A stretch of DNA of 64,000 bases from Bin16 sp965206315 (GCA_965206315.1 OZ242210.1:806001-870000), one strand, 5' to 3'. Numbered from the stretch's first letter, positions 26,560 through 35,333 are shown. The notes: generated from the sequence alone by a model not told the origin. Numbers and translations are program-made.

Positions 26560-27594
26560 TCACCACTTCGACGGTGCGAGCGCTTCCAGGGTATCGCGCA
26601 TCAGTGGGAGGTCGGCCCCGTGGGGGAGCATCAGCACGGGCAGCGTGACGCCCGCGGCGTATGCCGCCTCCAGCCGCTCCTTAGCGTGGGCAGGCGTGCC
26701 GACGGCGCTCGTCGAGTCCAGCATCTCGTCGGTGACGGCGGCAGCAGCAGCGGGACGGCCCTCACGGTTCGGACGCGCCCACTCCTGATTGATGCGCTCC
26801 GCCTCCTCCGTCCACCCGAACCGCTGCAGCATCCGGTTGTAGAACGTCCCCATGCCCCCCGCGTAGAACGCGACGTGCGCCCGCGCGAGGTCCCGCGCAG
26901 TCTCAGGAGCGCGCTCCGACGCCGCGGCCAGCATCGCGGGCGCTATCTCGATGGCAGAGGCATCACGGCCCGACCGCGCCGCGCCCGCCGCGAGCAAGTC
27001 CCGCATCTCCGGCAATGCGTCCACGCGCAGGAAGATCGGCAGCCAGCCCTCAGCCAGCTCGCCGGTCAGCTCCACGTTCCGGGGGCCTATCGATGCCAGC
27101 ATCACCGGCACGACAGGGCGCGGTGGCTCGTCCCGCAGGCGGAACCCGCGCAAGCGGAAGACCTCGCCGTCGTAGTCCACGCGCTCGCCCGAGAGCGCAA
27201 GCCGCACGATCTCGATGAACTCACGCGTGCGCTGCAGCGGCTGCTCCCACCGCTGCCCGTGCCAGTTCTCGACCACGATGGGCCCGCTCGTGCCGAGCCC
27301 CAGCGTGAGCCGCCCGCCTGCGATCGAGTCGAGCGACGCCGCACTCTGCGCGGTCATCGCGGGCGTCCGGCTGAACATCGTCGCGATGTGCGTGCCGATG
27401 CCGATGCGCGTCGTCTGCCCCGCGAGCCAAGCCAGCGTCGTGAACGCGTCGAACCCCCACGACTCCCCGGCCCAGACCGACTCGTACCCCAACTCCTCGG
27501 CACGCCGCACGAGGTCCAACGCCTGCTGGTGGGTCAGGTCGCCCCCGCCGGCCACGTGCAGCCCGATGCGACGCTGCGGTCTCCCCTGAGTCAT
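26560..27594 (-). CDS. Luciferase-like (F420 or FMN-dependent) oxidoreductase
   Basis: TIM-barrel luciferase-like monooxygenase family, 344 residues. Family features are GLHVAGGGDL at the start, RAEELGYESVWAGESWGFDAF, RIGIGTHIATMFSRTPAM and GGRLTLGLGTSGPIVVENWHG. The pattern fits the LLM class usually annotated F420-dependent, but the cofactor cannot be decided here. The ATG at 27594 is preferred over the one at 27603 because GGTAGG lies nine bases upstream. It is divergent from the amidohydrolase gene, and the two may share regulation. Confidence 0.85.
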   Translation of the reverse strand: MTQGRPQRRIGLHVAGGGDLTHQQALDLVRRAEELGYESVWAGESWGFDAFTTLAWLAGQTTRIGIGTHIATMFSRTPAMTAQSAASLDSIAGGRLTLGLGTSGPIVVENWHGQRWEQPLQRTREFIEIVRLALSGERVDYDGEVFRLRGFRLRDEPPRPVVPVMLASIGPRNVELTGELAEGWLPIFLRVDALPEMRDLLAAGAARSGRDASAIEIAPAMLAAASERAPETARDLARAHVAFYAGGMGTFYNRMLQRFGWTEEAERINQEWARPNREGRPAAAAAVTDEMLDSTSAVGTPAHAKERLEAAYAAGVTLPVLMLPHGADLPLMRDTLEALAPSKW

Positions 27595-27666
27595 ACGGCG
27601 CATCCTACCGCCCCTCGCGAACGGGCGTATACTCCGCGCGTACCCTCTCGCTAACGAGGCACTGCG

Positions 27667-28818
27667 ATGCGCAACGGCTACCGGATATTCGACGCGGACA
27701 CGCACTTCCACGCGTCCGCCGAAACGCTCGAACCCTTCCTCGACCCGATGCTCCGGGACATGAAGGACGAGTTGCAGACCCGCGAGTTCCGCACCGGCTG
27801 GGCGGGCGAGGAGATGCCGGAGCCCTACACCCACCTCTACCGCCTCGGCAGCGAGGGCGGCTGGGGCGCGGCGCCCCCGCGCATCCTCGGCGAGGCGGGT
27901 CCTCGCCCCAATGCCCAGCGCCACTTCCAGAACTTCCAGGGCTTTACCTTCCCCACGCCCGGCGGCTCCGACTGGGACGCCGACGCCCGCGTGCGCGACA
28001 TGGACGAGGAGGGCGTGGACGTGCACCTCATGGTGCCCGGCGCGGCGTCCGGCCACCCCGATCCCGCGGTCGACATGGCGATGCTGCGCAGCGTCCACCG
28101 CCAGATCGACGACATGTGCTCGCGGCACCCCGGCAGGCTCAACTCGCTCATCCTCGCCACCGCGCGGGACGTGGAAGGCTCCGTGCTGGAGATCAAGCGC
28201 TACGCGGACTCACCGTGGGCGAAGGGCGTCTGGGTGAGCCTTCCGGTCGATTTCCCCGTCGACCATCCCGACCTGCATCCCATCTGGGCCGCCGCGGACG
28301 ACGCCGGGCTCACCATCACCCACCACAGCTTCGCTACCGGCTACCCGGGCTACCGCGACCTCTGGGACAATCCGTTCGTCGGGCGCACGGCCTCGCACCC
28401 CTGGGCCGCGATGCGCATGATCTCCGCCTTCATCGGCGCGGGTCTCCTCGACAAGTACCCGAACCTGAACCTCGCCATCCTCGAGTCCGGATTCGGCTGG
28501 CTCCCGTTCTGGATGAAGCGCATGGAGGACCAGGTCCACTACATGGGTTACGTCGCCGACGGCCTGCGCACCATCGAGGAGTACATGACGGGCGGACGCT
28601 TCTTCGCCGGCATCGTCATCCACGAGGGCGAGCAGATGACGCGCATGGTCTCCGACTTCATGGGCGACCACGTCCTGATGTTCGGCTCCGACTACCCGCA
28701 CGCCGAATCCCGCTTCCCCCGGTCGGCGGACATCGTCCTTGGCTGGGACAGCCTCAGCGAGGAGCGGATGCGCAAGCTCATGTGGGAGAACGCCGCGCGC
28801 TGCTTCCGGCTGGAGTAG
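27667..28818 (+). CDS. Amidohydrolase-family metal-dependent hydrolase
   Basis: TIM-barrel hydrolase or decarboxylase of the amidohydrolase_2 group, 383 residues. Metal- and substrate-site motifs are IFDADTHFH at 7-15, ITHHSFATGYPG in the middle, and MFGSDYPHAESRFP near the C-terminus. TATACT at 27628 could be its -10. The adjacent divergent luciferase-like gene suggests a shared catabolic route, perhaps for an aromatic or cyclic compound. The reaction is not identifiable. Confidence 0.85.
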   Translation: MRNGYRIFDADTHFHASAETLEPFLDPMLRDMKDELQTREFRTGWAGEEMPEPYTHLYRLGSEGGWGAAPPRILGEAGPRPNAQRHFQNFQGFTFPTPGGSDWDADARVRDMDEEGVDVHLMVPGAASGHPDPAVDMAMLRSVHRQIDDMCSRHPGRLNSLILATARDVEGSVLEIKRYADSPWAKGVWVSLPVDFPVDHPDLHPIWAAADDAGLTITHHSFATGYPGYRDLWDNPFVGRTASHPWAAMRMISAFIGAGLLDKYPNLNLAILESGFGWLPFWMKRMEDQVHYMGYVADGLRTIEEYMTGGRFFAGIVIHEGEQMTRMVSDFMGDHVLMFGSDYPHAESRFPRSADIVLGWDSLSEERMRKLMWENAARCFRLE

Positions 28819-28910
28819 GACACGCTCGTGGGCGCGCTCCGAGCCGCCGCGCGTGCCGCGTGCTACTATCGGCGCGCCAGTAGAACGCAGGTAGGTATAC
28901 GAGAAGAGTT

Positions 28911-30185
28911 GTGACCACCGCAGCACCGACAGCCGACGTAGTCGTCGTCAGCAAGCCGAAGCGTGTGGCCGGAGTCATCGTCACCGGCCACGGCTTCCAG
29001 CACATGTACGCCGACGGCTTCCTCGTCCTGCTCCCCATCATCCAGGACGTCTTCATGATGGGGCCGGTCGCGCTCGGCATCCTGTCCGCGTCGCGTCAGG
29101 CGGCGGGCGGCATCCTGAGCATGGGCGGCGGTTTCATGGTGGACCTGTTCGCGGGCAACCGGGGGCTCTTCCTCGCCGGAAGCCTGTTCGCGATGGGCTT
29201 CGCCTACCTGCTGGCGGGCATCTCGCCCAACGCCGCCGTCCTCATCGTCGCCGTCTCCATCGGCTCGGCTGCGGGGTCGTTCTGGCATCCCGTGGGACTG
29301 GGCATCCTGTCGTACACGTTCCCGAAGGACCGCGCCCTGCTGATGTCGCTGCACCGCTCCTCGGGGAGCCTGGGCGAGGTGATAACGCCGTTCATCGTCG
29401 CAGCGGCGCTGCTGGTCACGACGTGGAGCGGCGTGCTGGTGGGCGGCTTCTTCGTCATCGCCATCGTCTCGGCCATGATCCTGTTCATCCTGGCCCGGCT
29501 GGGACTGCCGCGCCGGGAGACCGTGTCCCGGACCGCGGGCGCGCAGTTCAGGAGCATCGGCGGGCTGTTCACCAGCCGCGCGCTCCCGGTGCTGCTGCTC
29601 GTCTCCGGGCTTCGCGGCATGGCCGACCGCGCCATCGTCTTCTTCCTGCCGGTACTCATCGCCCAGCTCCTGCGCGAGGTCGAGGACGACCCGAGCGAGG
29701 CACGCATCGCCGCAGTCGTCGCGCCCTACCTCGCGCTGATGGTCGGCACGTCCATCATCGTCTCGCCGCTCATCGGAGCGTTCTCCGACAGGGCGGGGCG
29801 CAAGCCGGTGCTCGTCGGCGTGCTCCTGTTCTCGACGATCATCACGGGCATCATGATTTTCACCGCGGAGCTGGGCCCGCTCTTCCTCGTACTGGTCGGG
29901 CTGCTGGGCATATTCCGGTTCGCGGGCGCCAACCTCGCGCAGGCGGCGTCGCTGGACGTTGCAGAGGGGCGCCACATCGAGGGCAGCATGATCGGCCTGC
30001 TCTGGGGCAACAACGCCTTCTTCGGCGCGTTCTCCCCGCTGCTGCTCGGCATCATCATCGCCTGGTTCTCGCCGCCGGGCATCGACGACTACCGCCTCAT
30101 ATTCCCGTACGCCACCGTCGTGTCCCTGCTCGCTACAGTGGCCGCGCTCTTCCTGCCGCCCATCGGCAACCCGCGCCGCGCGTAG
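28911..30185 (+). CDS. MFS transporter
   Basis: Major facilitator permease, 424 residues with about 12 hydrophobic segments. The N-terminal GHGFQHMYADGFLVLLPII matches the His/Gln pattern seen in another MFS protein here (53339), and both recall fosmidomycin-resistance-like carriers. The inter-domain loop is GAFSDRAGRKPVLVG. It starts with GTG at 28911. TACTAT at 28864 may be the -10. Substrate is unknown. Confidence 0.85.
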   Translation: MTTAAPTADVVVVSKPKRVAGVIVTGHGFQHMYADGFLVLLPIIQDVFMMGPVALGILSASRQAAGGILSMGGGFMVDLFAGNRGLFLAGSLFAMGFAYLLAGISPNAAVLIVAVSIGSAAGSFWHPVGLGILSYTFPKDRALLMSLHRSSGSLGEVITPFIVAAALLVTTWSGVLVGGFFVIAIVSAMILFILARLGLPRRETVSRTAGAQFRSIGGLFTSRALPVLLLVSGLRGMADRAIVFFLPVLIAQLLREVEDDPSEARIAAVVAPYLALMVGTSIIVSPLIGAFSDRAGRKPVLVGVLLFSTIITGIMIFTAELGPLFLVLVGLLGIFRFAGANLAQAASLDVAEGRHIEGSMIGLLWGNNAFFGAFSPLLLGIIIAWFSPPGIDDYRLIFPYATVVSLLATVAALFLPPIGNPRRA

Positions 30186-30209
30186 GCGTCGCACCGCGTC
30201 ACTCTCTCG

Positions 30210-30239
30210 TTGACGAGGCTGGCTGGGCGTCCATATCAT
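30210..30239 (+). promoter_or_regulatory. Promoter of tRNA-Met
   Basis: TTGACG (5 of 6) and TATCAT (5 of 6) are 18 bases apart, about 50 bases before the tRNA. The predicted start is near 30246. Confidence 0.6.
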
Positions 30240-30288
30240 TGAAAGGCTGCGCACCGGGTCGAGCGGCTGGCTCCCCGGCGTGCCCGGT

Positions 30289-30363
30289 GGCAACGTAGCT
30301 CAGCGGCAGAGCGGGCGCTTCATAAGCGCTAGGTCACAGGTTCGAATCCTGTCGTTGCCACCA
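30289..30363 (+). tRNA. tRNA-Met (anticodon CAT)
   Basis: A 75-base cloverleaf with encoded CCA. The acceptor stem GGCAACG/CGTTGCC pairs fully. The D arm is GCTC/GAGC. The anticodon loop TTCATAA carries CAT on a GGCGC/GCGCT stem. The T arm is ACAGG-TTCGAAT-CCTGT. The fully paired first position argues against an initiator tRNA. An Ile tRNA with modified CAT anticodon cannot be excluded. Confidence 0.93.
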
Positions 30364-30383
30364 ACGCCCCGGCTCGACTTACT

Positions 30384-31544
30384 TCATCGCGTCTCACCAC
30401 TCGCCGGTTGGACCTGGCCCACTGTGAACCGGTCCATCTGTTCGAGGTTCGCTCGCAGCACCCCCCGCTCCTGGACCAGCAACCCTACATTGCGCAGGTA
30501 GTTCAGGTCCCTGCTCAGCGTCTTGGCCCCGACACCGCGGTAGAAGCGCGCCAGTGGGTGAGCCCCATGCTGGAGGTCCCGCAGCGACACCTCTTCGCCC
30601 ACCAGGGCGAACAGGAACATGAGCTGCCGTTCGCCTGTCTTTGTCCCCAACCGGCCTTCGCTGAGGAGCGTCTCGCGTGCGAAGTCCCTGAATGCGAATA
30701 TGCGGACGGAAGCAAGCACCTCTCGATGCACCTCCTTCAGCTCCGCAGCGAGTCCCCCAAGAGCGAATTCGACGAATGGCGTGACGTCCGGATCCGAGAC
30801 GAACCGCACGTGGTTGAGCATCTCTATGTACTCAGGCCGATGCTGATAGTAGTAGTTGGCCAACGAGTAGAAGCCTCTCGCATTCACTCCCGCCTGGTAG
30901 AGCAGGAAACTCTCCACTGCGCGCGACGTGCGTCCATTGCCGTCTCCGAACGGATGGACGCTGACCAGCAGGAAGTGCGCTACCACCGCCCGCACGATGG
31001 GGTCCATTCCCCTCCCGGAACCCTCGTTCAACAAGGAGACGAGGTCCGACATGAGCGCCGGGATGCTGGCGTGCTCCGGCGCCCGGTAGTCCCCAGCAGT
31101 AACGTTGGCCGTGCGATAGCGACCAGGTTCGTTGTTGGGGTACGCGATGCCTTCGGTCAGCATGACGTGGAAACGCCTGATCAGCGCTTCCGTCAGCGGT
31201 CTGGCAGGCTCGTCGCGCAGGATGCGCTCGACGTACTCCATCAACGCATGCGCGTTCCGGGTCTCCCGCTCCTCCCGTTCACGGTCCCCGGTCAGGACGG
31301 GCGTACCCTCCGGCGTACCGATAACTGCCTCAACCTCTTCCTCGGAGAGTTCAGTGCCCTCTATACCTGTGGTCCCGCGTACCGCCCGCATAATGTTGAG
31401 CGCGTGGAGGCGGCTCTCCACGTAGGGCGGTAACGGGATGCCCTGTATGACACCGGCGAACGCCCTGATCTCCGCCAGGTTGCGGATCAGGCTCGGACGA
31501 GCGGAGTCAACCGCCAGAGCGAAGTGAACGTTCCACAGGGGCAA
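30384..31544 (-). CDS. Fic family protein with N-terminal inhibitory motif and C-terminal winged helix
   Basis: AMP-transferase-type Fic protein, 386 residues. The catalytic motif HPFGDGNGRTSR is at 197-208. An N-terminal inhibition motif of the form (S/T)xxxE(G/N), TTGIEG at 58-63, marks a class II self-inhibited Fic. The last about 90 residues look like a winged helix (TGERQLMFLFALVGEEVSLRDL, then KTLSRDLNYLRNVGLL), so it may bind DNA. TTG at 31544 is the start, with GAGGAG eight bases upstream. The promoter region holds repeated GGACAATGTCC sites. The target of modification is unknown. Confidence 0.88.
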   Translation of the reverse strand: MPLWNVHFALAVDSARPSLIRNLAEIRAFAGVIQGIPLPPYVESRLHALNIMRAVRGTTGIEGTELSEEEVEAVIGTPEGTPVLTGDREREERETRNAHALMEYVERILRDEPARPLTEALIRRFHVMLTEGIAYPNNEPGRYRTANVTAGDYRAPEHASIPALMSDLVSLLNEGSGRGMDPIVRAVVAHFLLVSVHPFGDGNGRTSRAVESFLLYQAGVNARGFYSLANYYYQHRPEYIEMLNHVRFVSDPDVTPFVEFALGGLAAELKEVHREVLASVRIFAFRDFARETLLSEGRLGTKTGERQLMFLFALVGEEVSLRDLQHGAHPLARFYRGVGAKTLSRDLNYLRNVGLLVQERGVLRANLEQMDRFTVGQVQPASGETR

Positions 31545-31562
31545 GAGTAGCGCTCCTCACAC

Positions 31563-31663
31563 GGACAATGTCCCGGACAATGTCCCGCTGATGAAATCCT
31601 GTAAAGATGATAATAGCCTGTTTTCTGCAATCGGACAACCGGACAACATCATGGACAATGTCC
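31563..31663. promoter_or_regulatory. Cluster of GGACAATGTCC operator-like sites upstream of fic
   Basis: The 11-base near-palindrome GGACAATGTCC (arms GGACA/TGTCC) occurs at 31563-31573, 31575-31585 and 31653-31663. Half-sites GGACA lie at 31633 and 31641, and TGTCC at 31671. Two full sites fall between the predicted transcription start and the fic TTG. A half-site overlaps the -35. The region is visibly more A+T rich than its surroundings. Confidence 0.75.
31610..31638 (-). promoter_or_regulatory. fic promoter
   Basis: On the minus strand TTGTCC (31638-31633) and TATTAT (31615-31610) are 17 bases apart, matching consensus at 4 and 5 of 6 positions. The -35 hexamer is itself part of a GGACAA half-site, so an operator-bound protein would block polymerase. 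The predicted start is near 31603. Confidence 0.6.
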
Positions 31664-31680
31664 ACCGCTATGTCCGGAAT

Positions 31681-32940
31681 TCACCCGTCTTGCGGACGTA
31701 CCGACGACGCGCCCTCGTCGATCTCCTGCGAGGAGGGCGCGCCCGGCCTGCGCTTCCCCTGCAGGCTCTCCCGCGCCAGCCCGAAGATGAGGACGGCTGA
31801 GAGCACGTGCAGCGGGGCGAAGAACCAGAACGCCATCGCCGGCGTGAAGGCGCTGGCGATCACCGCCGCCGAAGGCGGCGTCGTGAGCGCCCCGAGCTCG
31901 CCGACCCCGCGCCGCAGCGCCTGCAATTGCCCCCGCACGTGCACCGGCACGACGTCGTAGGTGTAGATCGTCATGGCGCCCATCGCCAGCCCGTTCGCCA
32001 GCCCGACGAGGCACATCACGGCGAAGAGGAGGGGGATGTTCGCCGCCAGCGGGAAGGCGATGAACGCGATGGTGGAGAACACGGCGGCAGGCCCGGCGGC
32101 CCACTTCCGGCCCAGCTTGTCCGAGATGATCCCCGTTGGCGCGATCATCAGGAACGTCGTCACCCCTGCGGCAGTGAACAGCAGTCCCGTGATCGACGCG
32201 GAGTATTCCAGTTGGCTCTGCACGTAGAGCGGCAGCATCGTGTTCGTCACCTGCCCGCGGATCATCTGCGCGAACGTCGAGTAGAAGAGGACCAGGTAGG
32301 TGGCGCGGTAGTAGGGGTGTATCTGTGCAACGGCGCGCAGATCGAACAGCGGTGCGGAGGCGCGGCGGGAGGGGCGGGATATCTCCCGGTGCAGCAGCGA
32401 TATGACCAGCACGACCGCCGACATGCCGGCATAGACGAAGAAGAGGCCCCGGACGCCCATCAGGTCCGTCAGCACGCCCCCGATCGCCGGGCCGAACGCC
32501 ATGCCCGTGCTGCCGATGCCCATGAGCGCGCTCATCTGCCGCCCCCGCTGGCTGCGCTGCACCATGTCGACCGCGGCGACCTCACGGCCGAACATCCACG
32601 TGCTCATGCCGATGCCCCAGAAGAACTGGGTGACGATGATGACGGTGAAGCTCGGCGCGACAGCCGCTGTGAAGGTGCTGACCGTCGCAAGCGCCGCTCC
32701 GCCAATCATCAGCGGTTTCACGCCGAACCGGTCGACGATCGCGCCGGTGGGGAGCATGGAGAGCGTGCGCCCGATGAGCTGGCTCGTGATCACCTGCACC
32801 GCAAGCGCTTCCGAGACGTTGAACGTTCGGGCTATCGCGGGAAGCGCGGGGATGATCATGCCCTGCCCCATGCTCATCAGCATGGACGGCAGGTAGATGA
32901 AGAGCGCAGCCCTCAGGAGCGGCGGCCTACCGGAGCGCAC
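31681..32940 (-). CDS. MFS transporter, paralogue of the upstream MFS gene
   Basis: Permease of 419 residues from the GTG at 32940, which has GGGAGG eight bases upstream. Features are YLPSMLMSMGQGMIIPALPAI at the first segment, PTGAIVDRFGVKPLMIGG and PTGIISDKLGRKWAAGPAAV at the two inter-segment loops, and PVHVRGQLQALRRGVGELGA. These match the neighbouring gene at 33000 position by position, so the two are a tandem duplication. The longer open frame upstream is antisense read-through. Substrate is unknown. Confidence 0.86.
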   Translation of the reverse strand: MRSGRPPLLRAALFIYLPSMLMSMGQGMIIPALPAIARTFNVSEALAVQVITSQLIGRTLSMLPTGAIVDRFGVKPLMIGGAALATVSTFTAAVAPSFTVIIVTQFFWGIGMSTWMFGREVAAVDMVQRSQRGRQMSALMGIGSTGMAFGPAIGGVLTDLMGVRGLFFVYAGMSAVVLVISLLHREISRPSRRASAPLFDLRAVAQIHPYYRATYLVLFYSTFAQMIRGQVTNTMLPLYVQSQLEYSASITGLLFTAAGVTTFLMIAPTGIISDKLGRKWAAGPAAVFSTIAFIAFPLAANIPLLFAVMCLVGLANGLAMGAMTIYTYDVVPVHVRGQLQALRRGVGELGALTTPPSAAVIASAFTPAMAFWFFAPLHVLSAVLIFGLARESLQGKRRPGAPSSQEIDEGASSVRPQDG

Positions 32941-32999
32941 GAAAGAGGCCTCCCTTACGGCGGGGGTGCGGCGGGACGCCGCCTTCGCATGGTAGCAGC

Positions 33000-34244
33000 C
33001 TACCGGGCGGGAACGCTCTCCACGGCAGGGGGCGGAGCGCCCGGCGCGCGCCTGGATGGGAGGCCCTCCCGAGCGAAGAAGACGAGCGCCAGACCCGCTC
33101 CCGTGAGCAGCGGGGCGAACACCCAGAACGTCGTCGATGGGCTGGATACGCTTGCGACCGCTCCGGCGATGAGGGGTCCCGATATCGCTCCCGTCTCCCC
33201 GAACGAGCGGCGCAGCGCCTGCAGCTGGCCGCGCAGGTGCACCGGCACGATGTCGAACGTATAGGTGGTCATGGAGCCCATCGCCATGCCGCTGGCGAAC
33301 CCCATGAACACGAGCACGGCCCCCAGCGTCAGCATGTTGTCCGCGAAGGGGACGAAGATGAACGTGGCGCCCGCGATGAGGGCCGATGGCGCAGCAACCC
33401 ACTTCCGGCCCAGTTTGTCCGAGACGAACCCGGCGGGCAGGATGATCGCGAACGTTGCGATGGCGTGCACGGTGAACAGCAGCCCGGTCGCCGTTGGGCT
33501 GTAAGCCAACTGGTTCTCCACGTAGAGGGGCAGCATCGTGTGTGTGACCTGCGTACGCGTGAGTACGCCGAAGGTGGTGATGAACAGGATGAAGTAGGTG
33601 AGCCGGAAGTAGGGATGTATCTGCTTGAAGGCCGTGAAGTCGAACATGGAGCGGTTGCTCTTCGGCCTTTCGACCCGCACGCTCTTGTGGACCACCGCCA
33701 GGACGAATATCACCGCGCTGATCCCCGCGAAGATCAGGAAGAGCCCCCGCACGCCGACAGGCTCGACGAGGAACCCGCCTATCGCCGGGCCGAGCGCCAT
33801 CCCCGCGCCGCTGATGCCCATGAGCGTGCTCAACGCCCGCCCTCGATGCTCCGCCCGAACCATCTCCGCCGCCGCGATCTCCCGCCCGAACATCCACATA
33901 TTCTGCCCGAAGCCCCACACGATCTGCGTGCCCAGGAGCAGTATGAAATTCTCTGTGGCGGCTGCACCCAGGAGGCAGATCGCGGAGACGAGCGCGCCGA
34001 TCATCATGGGCGGCTTCGCGCCCCACCGGTCGACGATCGCGCCCGTGGGGATGAAGGCGATGAACTTCCCCACCTGCTGGATGGTGACCACCTGCACCGC
34101 GAGTGCGGGGGCTACTGCGTACGTCTCCGCCAGGGTGGGCAGCGCAGGGATGAGCATCCCCTGGCCGATCATCATCAGCAGAGACGGGATGTAGATGTGG
34201 AGCGCGCCGCTCCAGAATCTCCGGGACGTGAGCAAAGGAACCAC
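33000..34244 (-). CDS. MFS transporter, first gene of the tandem pair
   Basis: Permease of 414 residues with GTG start at 34244 and about 12 hydrophobic segments. Diagnostic loops are PTGAIVDRWGAKPPMMIGA and PAGFVSDKLGRKWVAAPSAL. The segment VPVHLRGQLQALRRSFGETGA is nearly the same as in the downstream paralogue. It is divergent from tRNA-Val with a 68-base spacer. The 59-base gap to the next gene suggests co-transcription. Substrate is unknown. Confidence 0.86.
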   Translation of the reverse strand: MVPLLTSRRFWSGALHIYIPSLLMMIGQGMLIPALPTLAETYAVAPALAVQVVTIQQVGKFIAFIPTGAIVDRWGAKPPMMIGALVSAICLLGAAATENFILLLGTQIVWGFGQNMWMFGREIAAAEMVRAEHRGRALSTLMGISGAGMALGPAIGGFLVEPVGVRGLFLIFAGISAVIFVLAVVHKSVRVERPKSNRSMFDFTAFKQIHPYFRLTYFILFITTFGVLTRTQVTHTMLPLYVENQLAYSPTATGLLFTVHAIATFAIILPAGFVSDKLGRKWVAAPSALIAGATFIFVPFADNMLTLGAVLVFMGFASGMAMGSMTTYTFDIVPVHLRGQLQALRRSFGETGAISGPLIAGAVASVSSPSTTFWVFAPLLTGAGLALVFFAREGLPSRRAPGAPPPAVESVPAR

Positions 34245-34312
34245 CCAGAGGCGTGATGGGGTTTCTCAGGCTATCACGCCTGCGACAGGTCACGCTGTAC
34301 ACTATCGCCCAA

Positions 34313-34388
34313 GGGCGAATAGCTCAGCGGTTAGAGCGCCTGTCTTACACACAGGAGGTCGCAGGTTCGATTCCTGCTTCGCCCACCA
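34313..34388 (+). tRNA. tRNA-Val (anticodon TAC)
   Basis: A 76-base cloverleaf with encoded CCA. The acceptor GGGCGAA/TTCGCCC pairs fully. The D arm is GCTC/GAGC. The anticodon loop CTTACAC carries TAC on a CCTGT/ACAGG stem. The T arm is GCAGG-TTCGATT-CCTGC. TACACT at 34298 is a weak -10 candidate. Confidence 0.95.
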
Positions 34389-34461
34389 CGGACTTCCAGC
34401 TATCGGCACCTTCACCATCGGGATGGGGTCGACGGCCCCTCTCGATCCGAGTAACCCTCCT

Positions 34462-34587
34462 ATGAGTCAGCACACGGATTTTTTGCGAGTCGTTCTACAG
34501 TCGCCACGCGCAGCGTTACACGACGCGTTGGAGCGCTTCGACGCCGCCATAGCCAACCTCGCCTCCACGGAGTTGATAAAACCATGA
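34462..34587 (+). CDS. Hypothetical 41-residue peptide coupled to the GNAT gene
   Basis: A short frame from ATG 34462 whose TGA overlaps the acetyltransferase ATG at 34584 by four bases, the coupling style common in this window. The peptide begins MSQHTDFLRVVLQSPRAAL and looks like one amphipathic helix. There is no Shine-Dalgarno sequence and codon bias is weak, so it may be chance. No homologue is recognised. Confidence 0.25.
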   Translation: MSQHTDFLRVVLQSPRAALHDALERFDAAIANLASTELIKP

Positions 34588-35207
34588 AGATCGAGTTCGG
34601 CGAGTGGCAGATGCGGAGCTTCCGGTCGGACGACGCTCCGGCGCTGGCGAAGTATGGCAACAACCGGGCAATCTGGCGCAACATGTGGGACCAGCACCCT
34701 TACCCGTACACTATCTCAGATGCGGAGGAATGGATCCGATACGCGATGCAACAGGAACCCGAGACGATCTTTGCCATCGCGTGCGCCACAGAAGCCATCG
34801 GGTCCATCGGGATGTTGCCGCAGAGCGACGTGGGAAGGCTTTCCGCAGAGGTGGGGTACTGGCTGGGCGAACCTTTCTGGGGCAGGGGCGTCGTCACGGA
34901 ATCCCTCAGGGCCCTTACCGAGTACGCATTCACCGAGCTTGGCTTCGTTCGCCTGTATGCGACAGTGATGGAATGGAACCCCGCATCGGCACGGGTCCTG
35001 GATAAGGCCGGTTATGAATACGAGGGACGATTGCGCAAGAGCGTAATCAAGGACGGGCAAATCGTAGACCAGTGGCTGTATGCCATCGTGCGCGATGAAC
35101 AGGTAGGGCCAACCACTCTTCCCCCCCTTCAGGCAGTTGCGGGCGCCCGACGCAGCCTGGAATCGCCCGCTCGAAAAGGCTCGAACCTATCACTTGGGCC
35201 GTCCTAG
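34584..35207 (+). CDS. GNAT family N-acetyltransferase, RimJ/RimL type
   Basis: Acetyl-CoA-dependent N-acetyltransferase, 207 residues. The fold is clear: WQMRSFRSDDAPALAKYGNN at the start, GSIGMLPQSDV, then motif A/B region VGYWLGEPFWGRGVVTESLRAL and LGFVRLYATVMEWNPASARVLDKAGYEYEG. These are typical of the RimJ/RimL group that acetylates protein N-termini or small amines. The last about 30 residues are an unconserved-looking tail. It lies downstream of tRNA-Val and is not obviously in an operon. Confidence 0.88.
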   Translation: MKIEFGEWQMRSFRSDDAPALAKYGNNRAIWRNMWDQHPYPYTISDAEEWIRYAMQQEPETIFAIACATEAIGSIGMLPQSDVGRLSAEVGYWLGEPFWGRGVVTESLRALTEYAFTELGFVRLYATVMEWNPASARVLDKAGYEYEGRLRKSVIKDGQIVDQWLYAIVRDEQVGPTTLPPLQAVAGARRSLESPARKGSNLSLGPS

Positions 35208-35333
35208 TCCTCCTAGCCACATCTCCAAGACGGTGCCATCTACCGTCCCCTCAGGCCCACCACTTCCGCAACTGACTGCGAACCACGCTACCTGACGGCA
35301 ACACGACCGCACAGACTGGGCTCTGACCATAAG

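Noticed and set aside
31681..34302. An open frame of 873 codons on the minus strand that could be read as a double-length transporter.
   Set aside because: Only the part from 32940 is a real MFS sequence. The upstream part is an out-of-frame reading of the neighbouring MFS gene, and a GTG with a strong Shine-Dalgarno sequence marks the true start.
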